Below are positions 24,305 through 32,052 of a stretch of DNA of 64,000 nucleotides, in pieces (position 1 is the stretch's first letter; every line of letters starts with the position of its first letter). Made by a program: the position numbers and the translations under genes. The notes beneath the pieces were generated by a model, which worked only from the letters and a program-made list of their open reading frames with translations, was not told where the DNA came from and did not search any database. The DNA comes from Prosthecobacter sp. SYSU 5D2 (GTDB lineage: Bacteria; Verrucomicrobiota; Verrucomicrobiia; Verrucomicrobiales; Verrucomicrobiaceae): positions 1 to 64,000 of the forward strand of contig NZ_JBBYXL010000006.1 of NCBI RefSeq assembly GCF_039655865.1, given 5' to 3'.

Positions 24305-27031
24305 ATGTCCATACTCCGCTCCATCGCTCTGATTTCCCTTTTGCCTGCGACCGCTCCGGCTGCTGAGGCCCTGGCCACTCGTGGACAGGATACGTATGAG
24401 AAAAAAATCCGGCCGATGCTGGAGCAATACTGCTTTGACTGTCATGCAGACGGCATGGACAAGGGGGACTTCACCTTTGACAAGCATACGGATTACAAGC
24501 TCCTGCGCAGAGATATGAAATTCTGGGACCATGTGCGGCAGCAGATCGTGACGCATGTGATGCCGCCGGAAAAGAAGGACAAACCAAGCCTGGAGCAGCG
24601 GGATGAAATGGTGGCCTGGATTGATGATGCGATCTTCTGGTTCGACCCGAACAAGCCGGATCCTGGTCATGTGACCTACCGGCGCTTGAACCGCACAGAG
24701 TATAACAACACGGTGCGTGATCTGCTGTGGGTGGACAGCCGCCCGGCGCGGGAATTTCCGCCGGATGACACCGGGTATGGCTATGACAACATTGGCGATG
24801 TGCTGAGCCTGTCTCCCATGCTGATGGAAAAGTATCTGCGGGCCTCCCGCGCGGTGGCGGATACGGCGATGGACACGGCCACCCCCGGACATGCGGATGT
24901 GGAAATTACCGGGCGCAAATTTTACAAGCAGAAAGGCGAGACCAAGGATGACGGCAACCGGCGCTGGTTCTTCGCGAATGCCGAGGTCTCCCAGAAATTC
25001 TATGCACCTGCGGATGGCACCTATACGGTGACGCTACATGTGGCGGCCACGCAGGCAGGCGGAGAACCGGCGAAGGTCGGCGTGAAGATAAACGGCAAGG
25101 ACGAGTCCACGTTTGAGGTGACCGAGAAATGGAAGGCGGAGAAGCCTGAGTTCCAGGCGATTACGCACACGCTAAAGCTAAAAACGGGCGAGACGAAACT
25201 GACAGTAGGCTTCCTGAATGATCTGAGTGATGAGAAAACTCCGGATGCATCCAAGGGCGACCGCAATGTGGTGCTGGAAAAGGTGGTGGTGAAGGGGCCG
25301 CACAGCCTGCTGGCACCCAAGGGGAGCCGTTTTTTACGCTGGCTGCTGGACAACAAGCCGGCAGGACTGCCGGCGATCCAGTGGACGGGCGAAGACCTGG
25401 AAAGTGGTCAGGGCAATGCCAGCAAGGACACAGGCGGAATCCTGCTGGCCAGCAAAGGGTATGTGAAACATCCGGTGCAGATCACAACGGCAGGCAAGTA
25501 CCGTATCACGGTGAAGGCAGGTGCCCAGCAGGCCGGGGATGAACCTGCCAAGTTTGATGTGCGCATCGCGGGCAATACGGTGGGAGCTTTCTCGGTGACG
25601 GCTAAGAACCAGACACCGCAGTCGTTTACCCTGGATGCGCAGCTTCCTGCAGGCAGCCATGAAATGCAGATCTGGTTTCTGAATGATTATTATGAGCCGG
25701 AGACAAAGGCGGACCGCAATCTGTGGGTGCATCAGGTGAAGCTGGAAGGGCCGACAGACAAAGGGGGGGCGGTTCATGCGAGTGCGGTGCCGGGGATGGT
25801 GGAAAGAATGGGCACCCGGCTTTTCCGCCGTCCTGTCACGGCGGATGAAAAGGCCAAGTGGCAGGGCTTTGCGGAGCTTGCCATGAAGGAAGGAGAAAAG
25901 CCGTTAGGGGCATTGCGCTTTGTGCTTGAAGGCATGCTTGTCTCCCCGGCTTTCCTGTTCCGGGGTGATCCACAGCCGGTGGGCGAGGTGGCAGACGGCA
26001 GTGCTTTGATTGACGAGTACAGCCTGGCCAGCCGCCTGTCCTATTTCCTCTGGTCGGCACCGCCGGATGAGCAGTTGCTTGGGCTCGCCTCCAAAGGGGA
26101 ACTGCGCAAGAATCTGGCGGCGGAAATGAAACGGATGATCGCCGATGGCAAGGCCTCGGCGATGACGGATGATTTTGCAGGCCAGTGGCTGCAACTTCGT
26201 GACATGGACATCATCTCCCGGGATACACGGATGTTTCCGGAATGGAAGAGCGGCATCAGCTTCAGCATGAAAAGGGAAAGCCAGATGTTCTTTGCCCACA
26301 TCCTGAAGGAGAACCGCAGTGTGATCGAGTTTTTGGACTCGGACTATACCTTTGCCGACAAGAAACTGGCTGACTGGTATGGCATCCCGAATTTCAAGGG
26401 CTCCAATTTTCAAAAGGTGTCGCTGAAAGGGACACCCCGTGGCGGAATACTTACGCAGGGAAGTGTGCTGGCCATCACCTCCGGCCAGACGCGGACCTCG
26501 CCGGTGAAGCGGGGGCAGTATCTGCTGGAAAACATCCTGGGCACGCCCCCGCCCCCCGCGCCGGGCGGGGTGCCGCCTTTGGATGAAAGCAAGGTGAGGA
26601 AGTCCAAGATGACGCTGCGGGAGCAGTTCGCTCAACACCGTGAGCACACCTCCTGTGCAGGCTGCCACGCCTTTCTAGACCCGATGGGTTTTGCCTTTGA
26701 GCATTACGACGCCATCGGCCGCTATCGTGAGACGGAAAAGGGCCTGCCGATTGATGCCGCAGGCACCCTCGTGCGAGGACAGGCCTTCAAGGACATGACG
26801 GAGCTGAGAAAGATCCTGGCCCGTGACATGACCGAGGATTTTACCCGGAACCTGGCTGAAAATCTCCTGACCTTTGCCCTGGGGCGCGGCCTGGAGCACA
26901 GTGACAAGCCCGCAGTGAAGGAAGTGGTGCGGCGCACAAAAGAGGCGGAATTTCGGTTTCAGGACATGATCCTGGCGGTGATTGAGAGCGTTCCCTTCCA
27001 GAAGATGCGTGTGGGCGCTGAAGCTGAGTGA
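24305..27031 (+). CDS. DUF1587/DUF1592/DUF1588/DUF1585 cytochrome c-domain protein
   Basis: A 908-residue exported protein. A signal peptide (LRSIALISLLPATAPAAE) is followed by the Planctomycete cytochrome C domain with one haem site, CFDCH, at residues 43-47. DUF1587 follows (VTYRRLNRTEYNNTVRDLL). Two copies of a beta-sandwich resembling a xylan-binding CBM appear next, with FYAPADGTYTVTLHVAATQA and ITTAGKYRITVKAGAQQAGD. Then DUF1595 (LFRRPVTADEKAKWQ), DUF1592 (ALRFVLEGMLVSPAFLFRGD), DUF1588 (TSPVKRGQYLLENILGTP ... CAGCHAFLDPMGFAFEH, a second CxxCH) and DUF1585 at the C-terminus. These proteins are common in Planctomycetota and Verrucomicrobiota and are thought to act in periplasmic polysaccharide metabolism; the reaction is unknown. 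The usual DUF1552 partner gene does not follow. Confidence 0.93.
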   Translation: MSILRSIALISLLPATAPAAEALATRGQDTYEKKIRPMLEQYCFDCHADGMDKGDFTFDKHTDYKLLRRDMKFWDHVRQQIVTHVMPPEKKDKPSLEQRDEMVAWIDDAIFWFDPNKPDPGHVTYRRLNRTEYNNTVRDLLWVDSRPAREFPPDDTGYGYDNIGDVLSLSPMLMEKYLRASRAVADTAMDTATPGHADVEITGRKFYKQKGETKDDGNRRWFFANAEVSQKFYAPADGTYTVTLHVAATQAGGEPAKVGVKINGKDESTFEVTEKWKAEKPEFQAITHTLKLKTGETKLTVGFLNDLSDEKTPDASKGDRNVVLEKVVVKGPHSLLAPKGSRFLRWLLDNKPAGLPAIQWTGEDLESGQGNASKDTGGILLASKGYVKHPVQITTAGKYRITVKAGAQQAGDEPAKFDVRIAGNTVGAFSVTAKNQTPQSFTLDAQLPAGSHEMQIWFLNDYYEPETKADRNLWVHQVKLEGPTDKGGAVHASAVPGMVERMGTRLFRRPVTADEKAKWQGFAELAMKEGEKPLGALRFVLEGMLVSPAFLFRGDPQPVGEVADGSALIDEYSLASRLSYFLWSAPPDEQLLGLASKGELRKNLAAEMKRMIADGKASAMTDDFAGQWLQLRDMDIISRDTRMFPEWKSGISFSMKRESQMFFAHILKENRSVIEFLDSDYTFADKKLADWYGIPNFKGSNFQKVSLKGTPRGGILTQGSVLAITSGQTRTSPVKRGQYLLENILGTPPPPAPGGVPPLDESKVRKSKMTLREQFAQHREHTSCAGCHAFLDPMGFAFEHYDAIGRYRETEKGLPIDAAGTLVRGQAFKDMTELRKILARDMTEDFTRNLAENLLTFALGRGLEHSDKPAVKEVVRRTKEAEFRFQDMILAVIESVPFQKMRVGAEAE

Positions 27032-27108
27032 CCATTGCACGCAGCGATGACCACCGCTAACCTGCCGCCGCCCAGGGGTCTGTCTTCTCCCTGAGCCAAT
27101 CCCCCCTC

Positions 27109-27876
27109 ATGTCAGATACTGCACCATCATCAAATCAAGGCCGTTGGATCCGTGCCGCCCTGGTCATCTTCCCGGCAGGCACGGTTGTTCTGGGTATCGC
27201 TTCCTTCGGATTCTGGTGGGTAAAAAAGGTCAAGGTGGAGGAACGTGGCTACAAGTATGCCCTGGCACTGCGTCGTGACCTGAATGAAGCCGGACTGCAG
27301 CGTCACATGGATATCCTGCGGGATGTCATGAACCAGCCGGATGCCCAGAAAATCCCGGCGGTGGCCGCCTATCTGGAATCCAGCATGGGTGCGGAAAACA
27401 TGGGCTATGTGGTGCGCCGGGTACGATTTCAAAAGGACGATATCGAGATGGCCAATGTGGACGTTGAACTGACTGGGAAAAAACGTCCGCGGGAAGTCGT
27501 GCTGCTGCTGGTGCCGTATGGTGACCCTGCCCGAGTGGAGGCGGAAGGACGTGCGATCTCCATGCTGGTGTCACTTGCCCATGCCATCACCGGAGAGACC
27601 GGGACCGCCACACTCCGCATGGCGGTGGTACCCTATGGACATGATCCTGAAAGTCTCGCCCGGCTGATGGCTGCCGCACGCGGTCGGGAAGAGCGGTTCA
27701 TGCAGGTGCTTGTCGGCGGTGGAGTTTCTGAGGAGACTCTGGCTGCACTGAAAAAGGGTTTTCGCGTGGCGGAAACCGGCACGGTGCTCACGTCTCTTCC
27801 TGACACCGTGGACACGCAGACGACTTTGTCCTCAGCGCAGGCTTTGAAGGCCCGTCTGTTGAAAGCAGTGGAGTGA
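27109..27876 (+). CDS. Membrane-anchored protein, possibly a degenerate M28-like peptidase fold
   Basis: A 255-residue protein with one membrane segment near residues 15-38 (AALVIFPAGTVVLGIASFGF). The exported part has helices, then KKRPREVVLLLVPYGDPARV, EGRAISMLVSLAHAITGETG and ATLRMAVVPYGHDPE. The order (strand, small loop, helix with AxxxLxxLAxAL, strand) recalls the M28 aminopeptidase core, but the metal ligands expected at the HxD and ND positions are absent. If the resemblance is real, it is a non-catalytic relative. I do not recognise a closer family. It is 77 bp downstream of the DUF1592 gene on the same strand. Confidence 0.6.
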   Translation: MSDTAPSSNQGRWIRAALVIFPAGTVVLGIASFGFWWVKKVKVEERGYKYALALRRDLNEAGLQRHMDILRDVMNQPDAQKIPAVAAYLESSMGAENMGYVVRRVRFQKDDIEMANVDVELTGKKRPREVVLLLVPYGDPARVEAEGRAISMLVSLAHAITGETGTATLRMAVVPYGHDPESLARLMAAARGREERFMQVLVGGGVSEETLAALKKGFRVAETGTVLTSLPDTVDTQTTLSSAQALKARLLKAVE

Positions 27877-27918
27877 GCCGGGGCTCCTTCCGTTCCTTTG
27901 ACAGACTGCGCCTGCTCC

Positions 27919-29460
27919 TTATTTGATGGCAGAGTAGAATGATTCCGTCTGGCCTTCATGCGGAACGACCTCAATGAGAACCGGGCCGTCCGGCAGATCT
28001 TCCAGCTCATCGGGATGCGTGATTTTGAGATAGTTAAGCCCCCACATTTCTGCCCAGGGGGCAAAGGTGACCCGGTGATGATTTTCGATGACGTGGCGTG
28101 CGTGGCGGGAAAGGTGGCGCAAGGAGGCAACCCGTGAAAAGATCTTGCCACCACCGTTGTTAATGATGACCAGACGCCGGTTGCCTTGAGGTAGCTGGGG
28201 CATGATCCAAGGGGCGGAGAGATCATACAGCGCGCTCAGATCCCCGACGATGAGCCAGGTCTCACGCACGATGGCACTGATGCCTAGCCAGGTAGAGATG
28301 ATGCCGTCAATGCCATTGGCTCCGCGGTTGGCAAAGAACTCAACGCCGGGCTGGATGAAGCTGACACCAAGATTGAATTCACGGATGGGCAGGCTGTTAC
28401 CCAGAAACACCCTGGCACTGGCGGGGATGTGCATGGCCAGCTCCCGCATCCATCCAGGCTCGGAAAAGGCATAATCGCTAAGGAGGGCCTGAATATCCGG
28501 TGCTCCGGTTGCCACGCTGGCAGGCGGGAGCTGGTATTTGCCCAGATTGGTCAGAGCGGACCAAGGGATGGTCTGAACATTTTCAGTTCTGGCGAGACCT
28601 GGAAAAGGGAGCCGTGAAATATTCAGGATATGGATATCCGGTTTTGATTCCAAATCCCGCCACCAGCGTGCGGTGGGCACTCCGCCGATGCGGATGATCT
28701 GCCGCGCATTGAGCGCATTGAAGTGGGATTCAGCGGCGATGTGAAGCAGATGTTCCAGCTTGGGCCGGTCAGGCCATTTTCCCCAAAGGTTTGAAGTGGC
28801 CTCCGCCAAAACGGGCAGGCCCATCTTGGCAAGGACAGGCGCGGCGGCATTCGCTTCCTGCTGGCTCATGCCGGAGGCAAGGACGGCTGTGGGCTCACCG
28901 ATCAAGTTGAAGCTGGGCGGTGCAGGCGGTTTAGGCGGGGGCGGGCCGTGGTGAGCCAGAAAATCAATGCCGGTGAGGTTGGTTTCCAACGGTTCATCCA
29001 GACAGATGTTGATGTGGAAAGGACGTGGGCCGATGCGGGTGGGCCAGGAAAGGCTGATGCCGACCTCAACATCCAGGCAGGCGCTGACGTAAGGGCCAAA
29101 AAGGTCTTTTTGCTCAATGGCCTGGGGGGCGCCGGTACCGCGAAAACGGCGGGGACGGTCTGCCGTGATGAGGACAAGCGGCAGCCCCTGATAATGGGCC
29201 TCAATGGTGGCAGGCAGCAGTTCCGCAGCGGCAGTGCCGGAAGTGGTCAGTACCGCGACCGGGGCGCGATCTGCCTGAATACGGCCCAGAGCGAAGAAGG
29301 CGGCACTGCGTTCCTCAAAAAAGTTCCAGATTTTGACGCCTTCACTCTCGATCAGTGCCGAAATGATGGGGGCATTGCGGGCGCCTGCAGCTACACAGAC
29401 CTCCGAGACGCCCATACGTGCCAGGGCGGTCAGCAGAGAACGGATGATCAGTGTATTCAT
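27919..29460 (-). CDS. menD: SEPHCHC synthase (menaquinone step 2)
   Basis: A 513-residue thiamine-diphosphate enzyme that joins isochorismate and 2-oxoglutarate to give SEPHCHC. The N-terminal PYR domain has SEVCVAAGARNAPI, IWNFFEERSAAFFALG (the ThDP-activating Glu), VLTTSGTAAAELLPA, GLPLVLITADRPRRFRGTGAPQAIEQ (split here). The C-terminal PP domain has FFANRGANGIDGIISTWLG, LIVGDLSALYD and RLVIINNGGGKIF, the GDS/NNGGG ThDP-Mg site. It is preceded by menF 12 nt upstream on the same strand. It is somewhat shorter than E. coli MenD (about 556), but all key motifs are present. Confidence 0.95.
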   Translation of the reverse strand: MNTLIIRSLLTALARMGVSEVCVAAGARNAPIISALIESEGVKIWNFFEERSAAFFALGRIQADRAPVAVLTTSGTAAAELLPATIEAHYQGLPLVLITADRPRRFRGTGAPQAIEQKDLFGPYVSACLDVEVGISLSWPTRIGPRPFHINICLDEPLETNLTGIDFLAHHGPPPPKPPAPPSFNLIGEPTAVLASGMSQQEANAAAPVLAKMGLPVLAEATSNLWGKWPDRPKLEHLLHIAAESHFNALNARQIIRIGGVPTARWWRDLESKPDIHILNISRLPFPGLARTENVQTIPWSALTNLGKYQLPPASVATGAPDIQALLSDYAFSEPGWMRELAMHIPASARVFLGNSLPIREFNLGVSFIQPGVEFFANRGANGIDGIISTWLGISAIVRETWLIVGDLSALYDLSAPWIMPQLPQGNRRLVIINNGGGKIFSRVASLRHLSRHARHVIENHHRVTFAPWAEMWGLNYLKITHPDELEDLPDGPVLIEVVPHEGQTESFYSAIK

Positions 29461-29472
29461 GGCGTGCAGGAC

Positions 29473-30498
29473 CTATAAACCCAGCATCGTGACCACGGAT
29501 TCGCGCTTGAGCCGCAATTCCCGCCATTCATGATCAAAGGCGCTGCCACCAACGATGCCGCAGCCGGAGGGCAGTTGGGCTTCTGAACCTTTCCAGCTCA
29601 GGCCGCGGATGGCCACGACCATGTGGCAAACAGATGCCGGTCCAGGCTCGATGAACCCGAAAGGGGCACCGAAGAACCCGGGTACATTTAGCTGGTTGCG
29701 GTATTCCCGCAGGCGTGCCAGCCAGTGTTCCTCACGCGGCAGGCACCCCACGGCCGGGGTCGGATGGATCTCGCGGACCAGGGCACCCGGTTCAATGGGC
29801 TGGTTGAGGGTCACCTGTAAATTGGTTTGAAAATGCAGCAGGCTTGAGGCGTGGCAAAGGCCCCGTGCGTCCCTTTTTACCTGGCCGAGGCTGCTCAGGC
29901 GTTCCGTCAGATAGCGAACGACGATTTCGTGCTCGTCAATTTCTTTCACATCGCTCAAGAAAGAGGCTTGGTCCCCAGGTTTGGCGGTGCCGGCCAGGGC
30001 CATGGTTTCCACCTTCGTTCCCTGGCTGCGGAAGAGCAGCTCAGGGCTGGCCCCCAAATAGCCCTGTCCTTGTTGCACCCAGCCGTAACCCCAGGTATTG
30101 GCCGGGGCGGACATGACGCGCTCCAAGAGGCGCACGGGATCGCCGTCAGTGATGGTGCCCCGTTCTGTCAGCACCGGGACCATTTTTTCCAATCGCTTGG
30201 ACAAAACTTCCCGGCGGATGCGGCGGAAGGCCATCTTGAACCATTCGGTGGCAGGCTTGGCCCACTGGATGTGCGGAAGCTGCGCCCCGTTCCACCCGGC
30301 ACCCTGGGCAAGGGAATCAGCAGCCACCTCAAGAAGCCTGGCGGGCTTCTTCCAGGGAAGGGGATCTGTAAGGTCAAAGTCGTTGATATAAAAAACGCCA
30401 CCATCTGCCGGGGCCTCCGCAAATGCTTCGAAGGGTCCCTGGCCGATCCACGCCCGTCCGTCGGGCAACCTGAAAAGTGCAATATCCGTCATGTTCAT
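29473..30498 (-). CDS. menF: Isochorismate synthase
   Basis: A 341-residue chorismate-utilising enzyme that makes isochorismate for menaquinone. Motifs: WGYGWVQQGQGYLGASPELLF (split here as WGYGWVQQGQGY and GASPELLF), METMALAGTAKPG, DVKEIDEHEIVVRYL, REIHPTPAVGCLPRE, GFFGAPFGFIE, SGCGIVGGSAFDHEWRELR. The Glu and Lys placement fits isochorismate synthases, not salicylate or anthranilate synthases. The position next to menD supports the menF name. The start at 30498 gives MNMTDIALF; 30492 (MTD) is possible. It diverges from the gene at 30581 with an 82-bp gap. Confidence 0.93.
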   Translation of the reverse strand: MNMTDIALFRLPDGRAWIGQGPFEAFAEAPADGGVFYINDFDLTDPLPWKKPARLLEVAADSLAQGAGWNGAQLPHIQWAKPATEWFKMAFRRIRREVLSKRLEKMVPVLTERGTITDGDPVRLLERVMSAPANTWGYGWVQQGQGYLGASPELLFRSQGTKVETMALAGTAKPGDQASFLSDVKEIDEHEIVVRYLTERLSSLGQVKRDARGLCHASSLLHFQTNLQVTLNQPIEPGALVREIHPTPAVGCLPREEHWLARLREYRNQLNVPGFFGAPFGFIEPGPASVCHMVVAIRGLSWKGSEAQLPSGCGIVGGSAFDHEWRELRLKRESVVTMLGL

Positions 30499-30580
30499 CT
30501 TATAGTGAAACGCATGGACCAAGGTGCAAGGGGCGAGGATTTCGCTTTTCGGATTTCTGAAACCGCGTTTACATGGAGAT

Positions 30581-31219
30581 ATGCGACTGACACACTTTGC
30601 CCTGGCCCTTACCATCATCCTTCTTGCCATCACCGGCTACCTGGCCTGGGAAGGGCAGCAGGAGATCAAAGGGCTGAAAAAGGAGATGGATTTTGAGCGC
30701 AAACAGAGGCAGGCGAACGAAACGGCCAATCCAAGCCAGGAGTCCATGGTGCCGCTGCCGACCATCCCGGCATCCTCCATCACCCCGCCGCCTACTCCTG
30801 GCACCATCGCCGCAGCCCCCGCATTGGAAACTGAGGCAGAAGAAATCATGGCCGGGGCAGGCTCTCTTCCCGGGGGGGGGCTGACTGTCCCAAGATCTGT
30901 CATTGAGGCTGAAAGCAAGGGCATCTCCACAAATACGCTGACTCCGCTGCAGAAACAGGTGCTGGCTGCCCCTGCGGTGGCCACGGTAAAAACAGTGGTC
31001 CGTGAGCAGGGTTTTATCATTATTGATGCAGGGTCGGCCAAAGGACTGGTCAAGGGCCAGAAGTTCGAGGTGCGCCGCGCCAATGCCATCCTGGCCAGAG
31101 TGACCCTGACCGACGCCATCGAGGAAAATGAGGCGGTGGCTGATCTGGATTTTTCATCCATTCCCGCCGGAGTGAATCTTGAGCCTGGTGATGAACTCAT
31201 TGCCCCGGTGGCACGCTGA
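30581..31219 (+). CDS. Membrane-anchored protein with C-terminal beta domain, unknown function
   Basis: A 212-residue protein: a membrane segment at residues 3-22 (LTHFALALTIILLAITGYLA), a short coiled coil (EIKGLKKEMDFERKQRQ), a Pro/Thr/Ala-rich linker, and a C-terminal domain at about 130-212. This domain contains FIIIDAGSAKGLVKGQKFEV and ARVTLTDAIEENEAVADL. The small domain resembles the beta-barrel end of FlgT- or MreC-like periplasmic proteins, where a GxxxGLxxGxxFxV turn is common; this is a weak analogy. A GGAG ribosome-binding site lies before the start. The stop overlaps the tlyA start (TGATG), so the two are translationally coupled. Confidence 0.65.
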   Translation: MRLTHFALALTIILLAITGYLAWEGQQEIKGLKKEMDFERKQRQANETANPSQESMVPLPTIPASSITPPPTPGTIAAAPALETEAEEIMAGAGSLPGGGLTVPRSVIEAESKGISTNTLTPLQKQVLAAPAVATVKTVVREQGFIIIDAGSAKGLVKGQKFEVRRANAILARVTLTDAIEENEAVADLDFSSIPAGVNLEPGDELIAPVAR

Positions 31220-31956
31220 TGGCCCGCATCCGACTTGATCTTGCCCTGGTCCAACGAGGGCTGGTGCCCTCCCGTGAGCAGGCCAAGCGCCTCATCATGG
31301 CCGGGGAGGTGCTGCTGGATGAAACCGTCATCAGCAAACCGGGCTGGCTCATCCGGCAGGATGCTGTCCTGCGGGTCAGGGAGCAGCAGCGCTTCGTCAG
31401 CCGTGGCGGTTTCAAACTGGAAGGAGCTCTCGACCACTTTGGTATCCAGGTGGCAGGATTCACCGCCATGGATGTGGGGGCTTCCACCGGCGGTTTTACA
31501 GACTGCCTGCTCCAGAAAGGGGCCGTAAAGGTCTATGCTTTTGACGTGGGCACCAACCAGATGGTCTGGAAGCTCCGCAACGATCCACGGGTGATTTGCC
31601 GGGAGAATTTTAATGTGCGCCATTTGGTTGCGACTGACATTCCTGAGGCGGTGGACTTGATAGTCGCCGATGTCTCTTTCATTTCACTGACCCTGGTACT
31701 GCCCGGAGCCCTGTCCGTCCTAAAGCCTGGCGGACAGGCGCTGGTATTGGTCAAACCTCAGTTCGAACTTAGCCGGGAGGAAATCGGCAAGGGCGGCATT
31801 GTGCGTGAGCCGGAACTTCATACGAAAGCCTGTCTGCGCATCCAGGCATTCGTCGAGAACCGCCCTGAGCTGGAATGGCGCGGTCTGGTGGAATCCTCCA
31901 TTCAGGGCACGGATGGAAATCGGGAGTATCTGGCGTGGTTTGTTAGGCGTGTTTAA
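31219..31956 (+). CDS. tlyA: TlyA-family rRNA 2'-O-methyltransferase
   Basis: A 245-residue protein. An N-terminal S4 RNA-binding domain (residues 3-62, RLDLALVQRGLVPSREQAKR) is followed by an FtsJ/RrmJ-type SAM methyltransferase with MDVGASTGGFTDCLLQKGA (SAM site), VYAFDVGTNQMVW, DLIVADVSFISL and LVLVKPQFEL. The K-D-K-E tetrad of RrmJ-like enzymes appears to be represented. TlyA enzymes methylate C1409 of 16S and C1920 of 23S rRNA and affect capreomycin sensitivity; the old name haemolysin A is misleading. It starts within the previous stop codon (TGATG). Confidence 0.93.
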   Translation: MARIRLDLALVQRGLVPSREQAKRLIMAGEVLLDETVISKPGWLIRQDAVLRVREQQRFVSRGGFKLEGALDHFGIQVAGFTAMDVGASTGGFTDCLLQKGAVKVYAFDVGTNQMVWKLRNDPRVICRENFNVRHLVATDIPEAVDLIVADVSFISLTLVLPGALSVLKPGGQALVLVKPQFELSREEIGKGGIVREPELHTKACLRIQAFVENRPELEWRGLVESSIQGTDGNREYLAWFVRRV

Positions 31957-32052
31957 GTGCAGATTGCAGGATTCGAACACAAAAAGCCTGATTGAAGGCA
32001 CATCTGCGAGCGAGGTTGGAGGCCTGGGTGGCCTTTATACTGCTGAGAGGGA

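Noticed and set aside
31219-31956. Haemolysin
   Set aside because: TlyA was once called haemolysin A; S4 plus FtsJ domains show an rRNA methyltransferase.
31960-31980. GGATTCGAAC resembling a tRNA T-loop
   Set aside because: The flanking bases cannot form the T-stem or acceptor stem on either strand.
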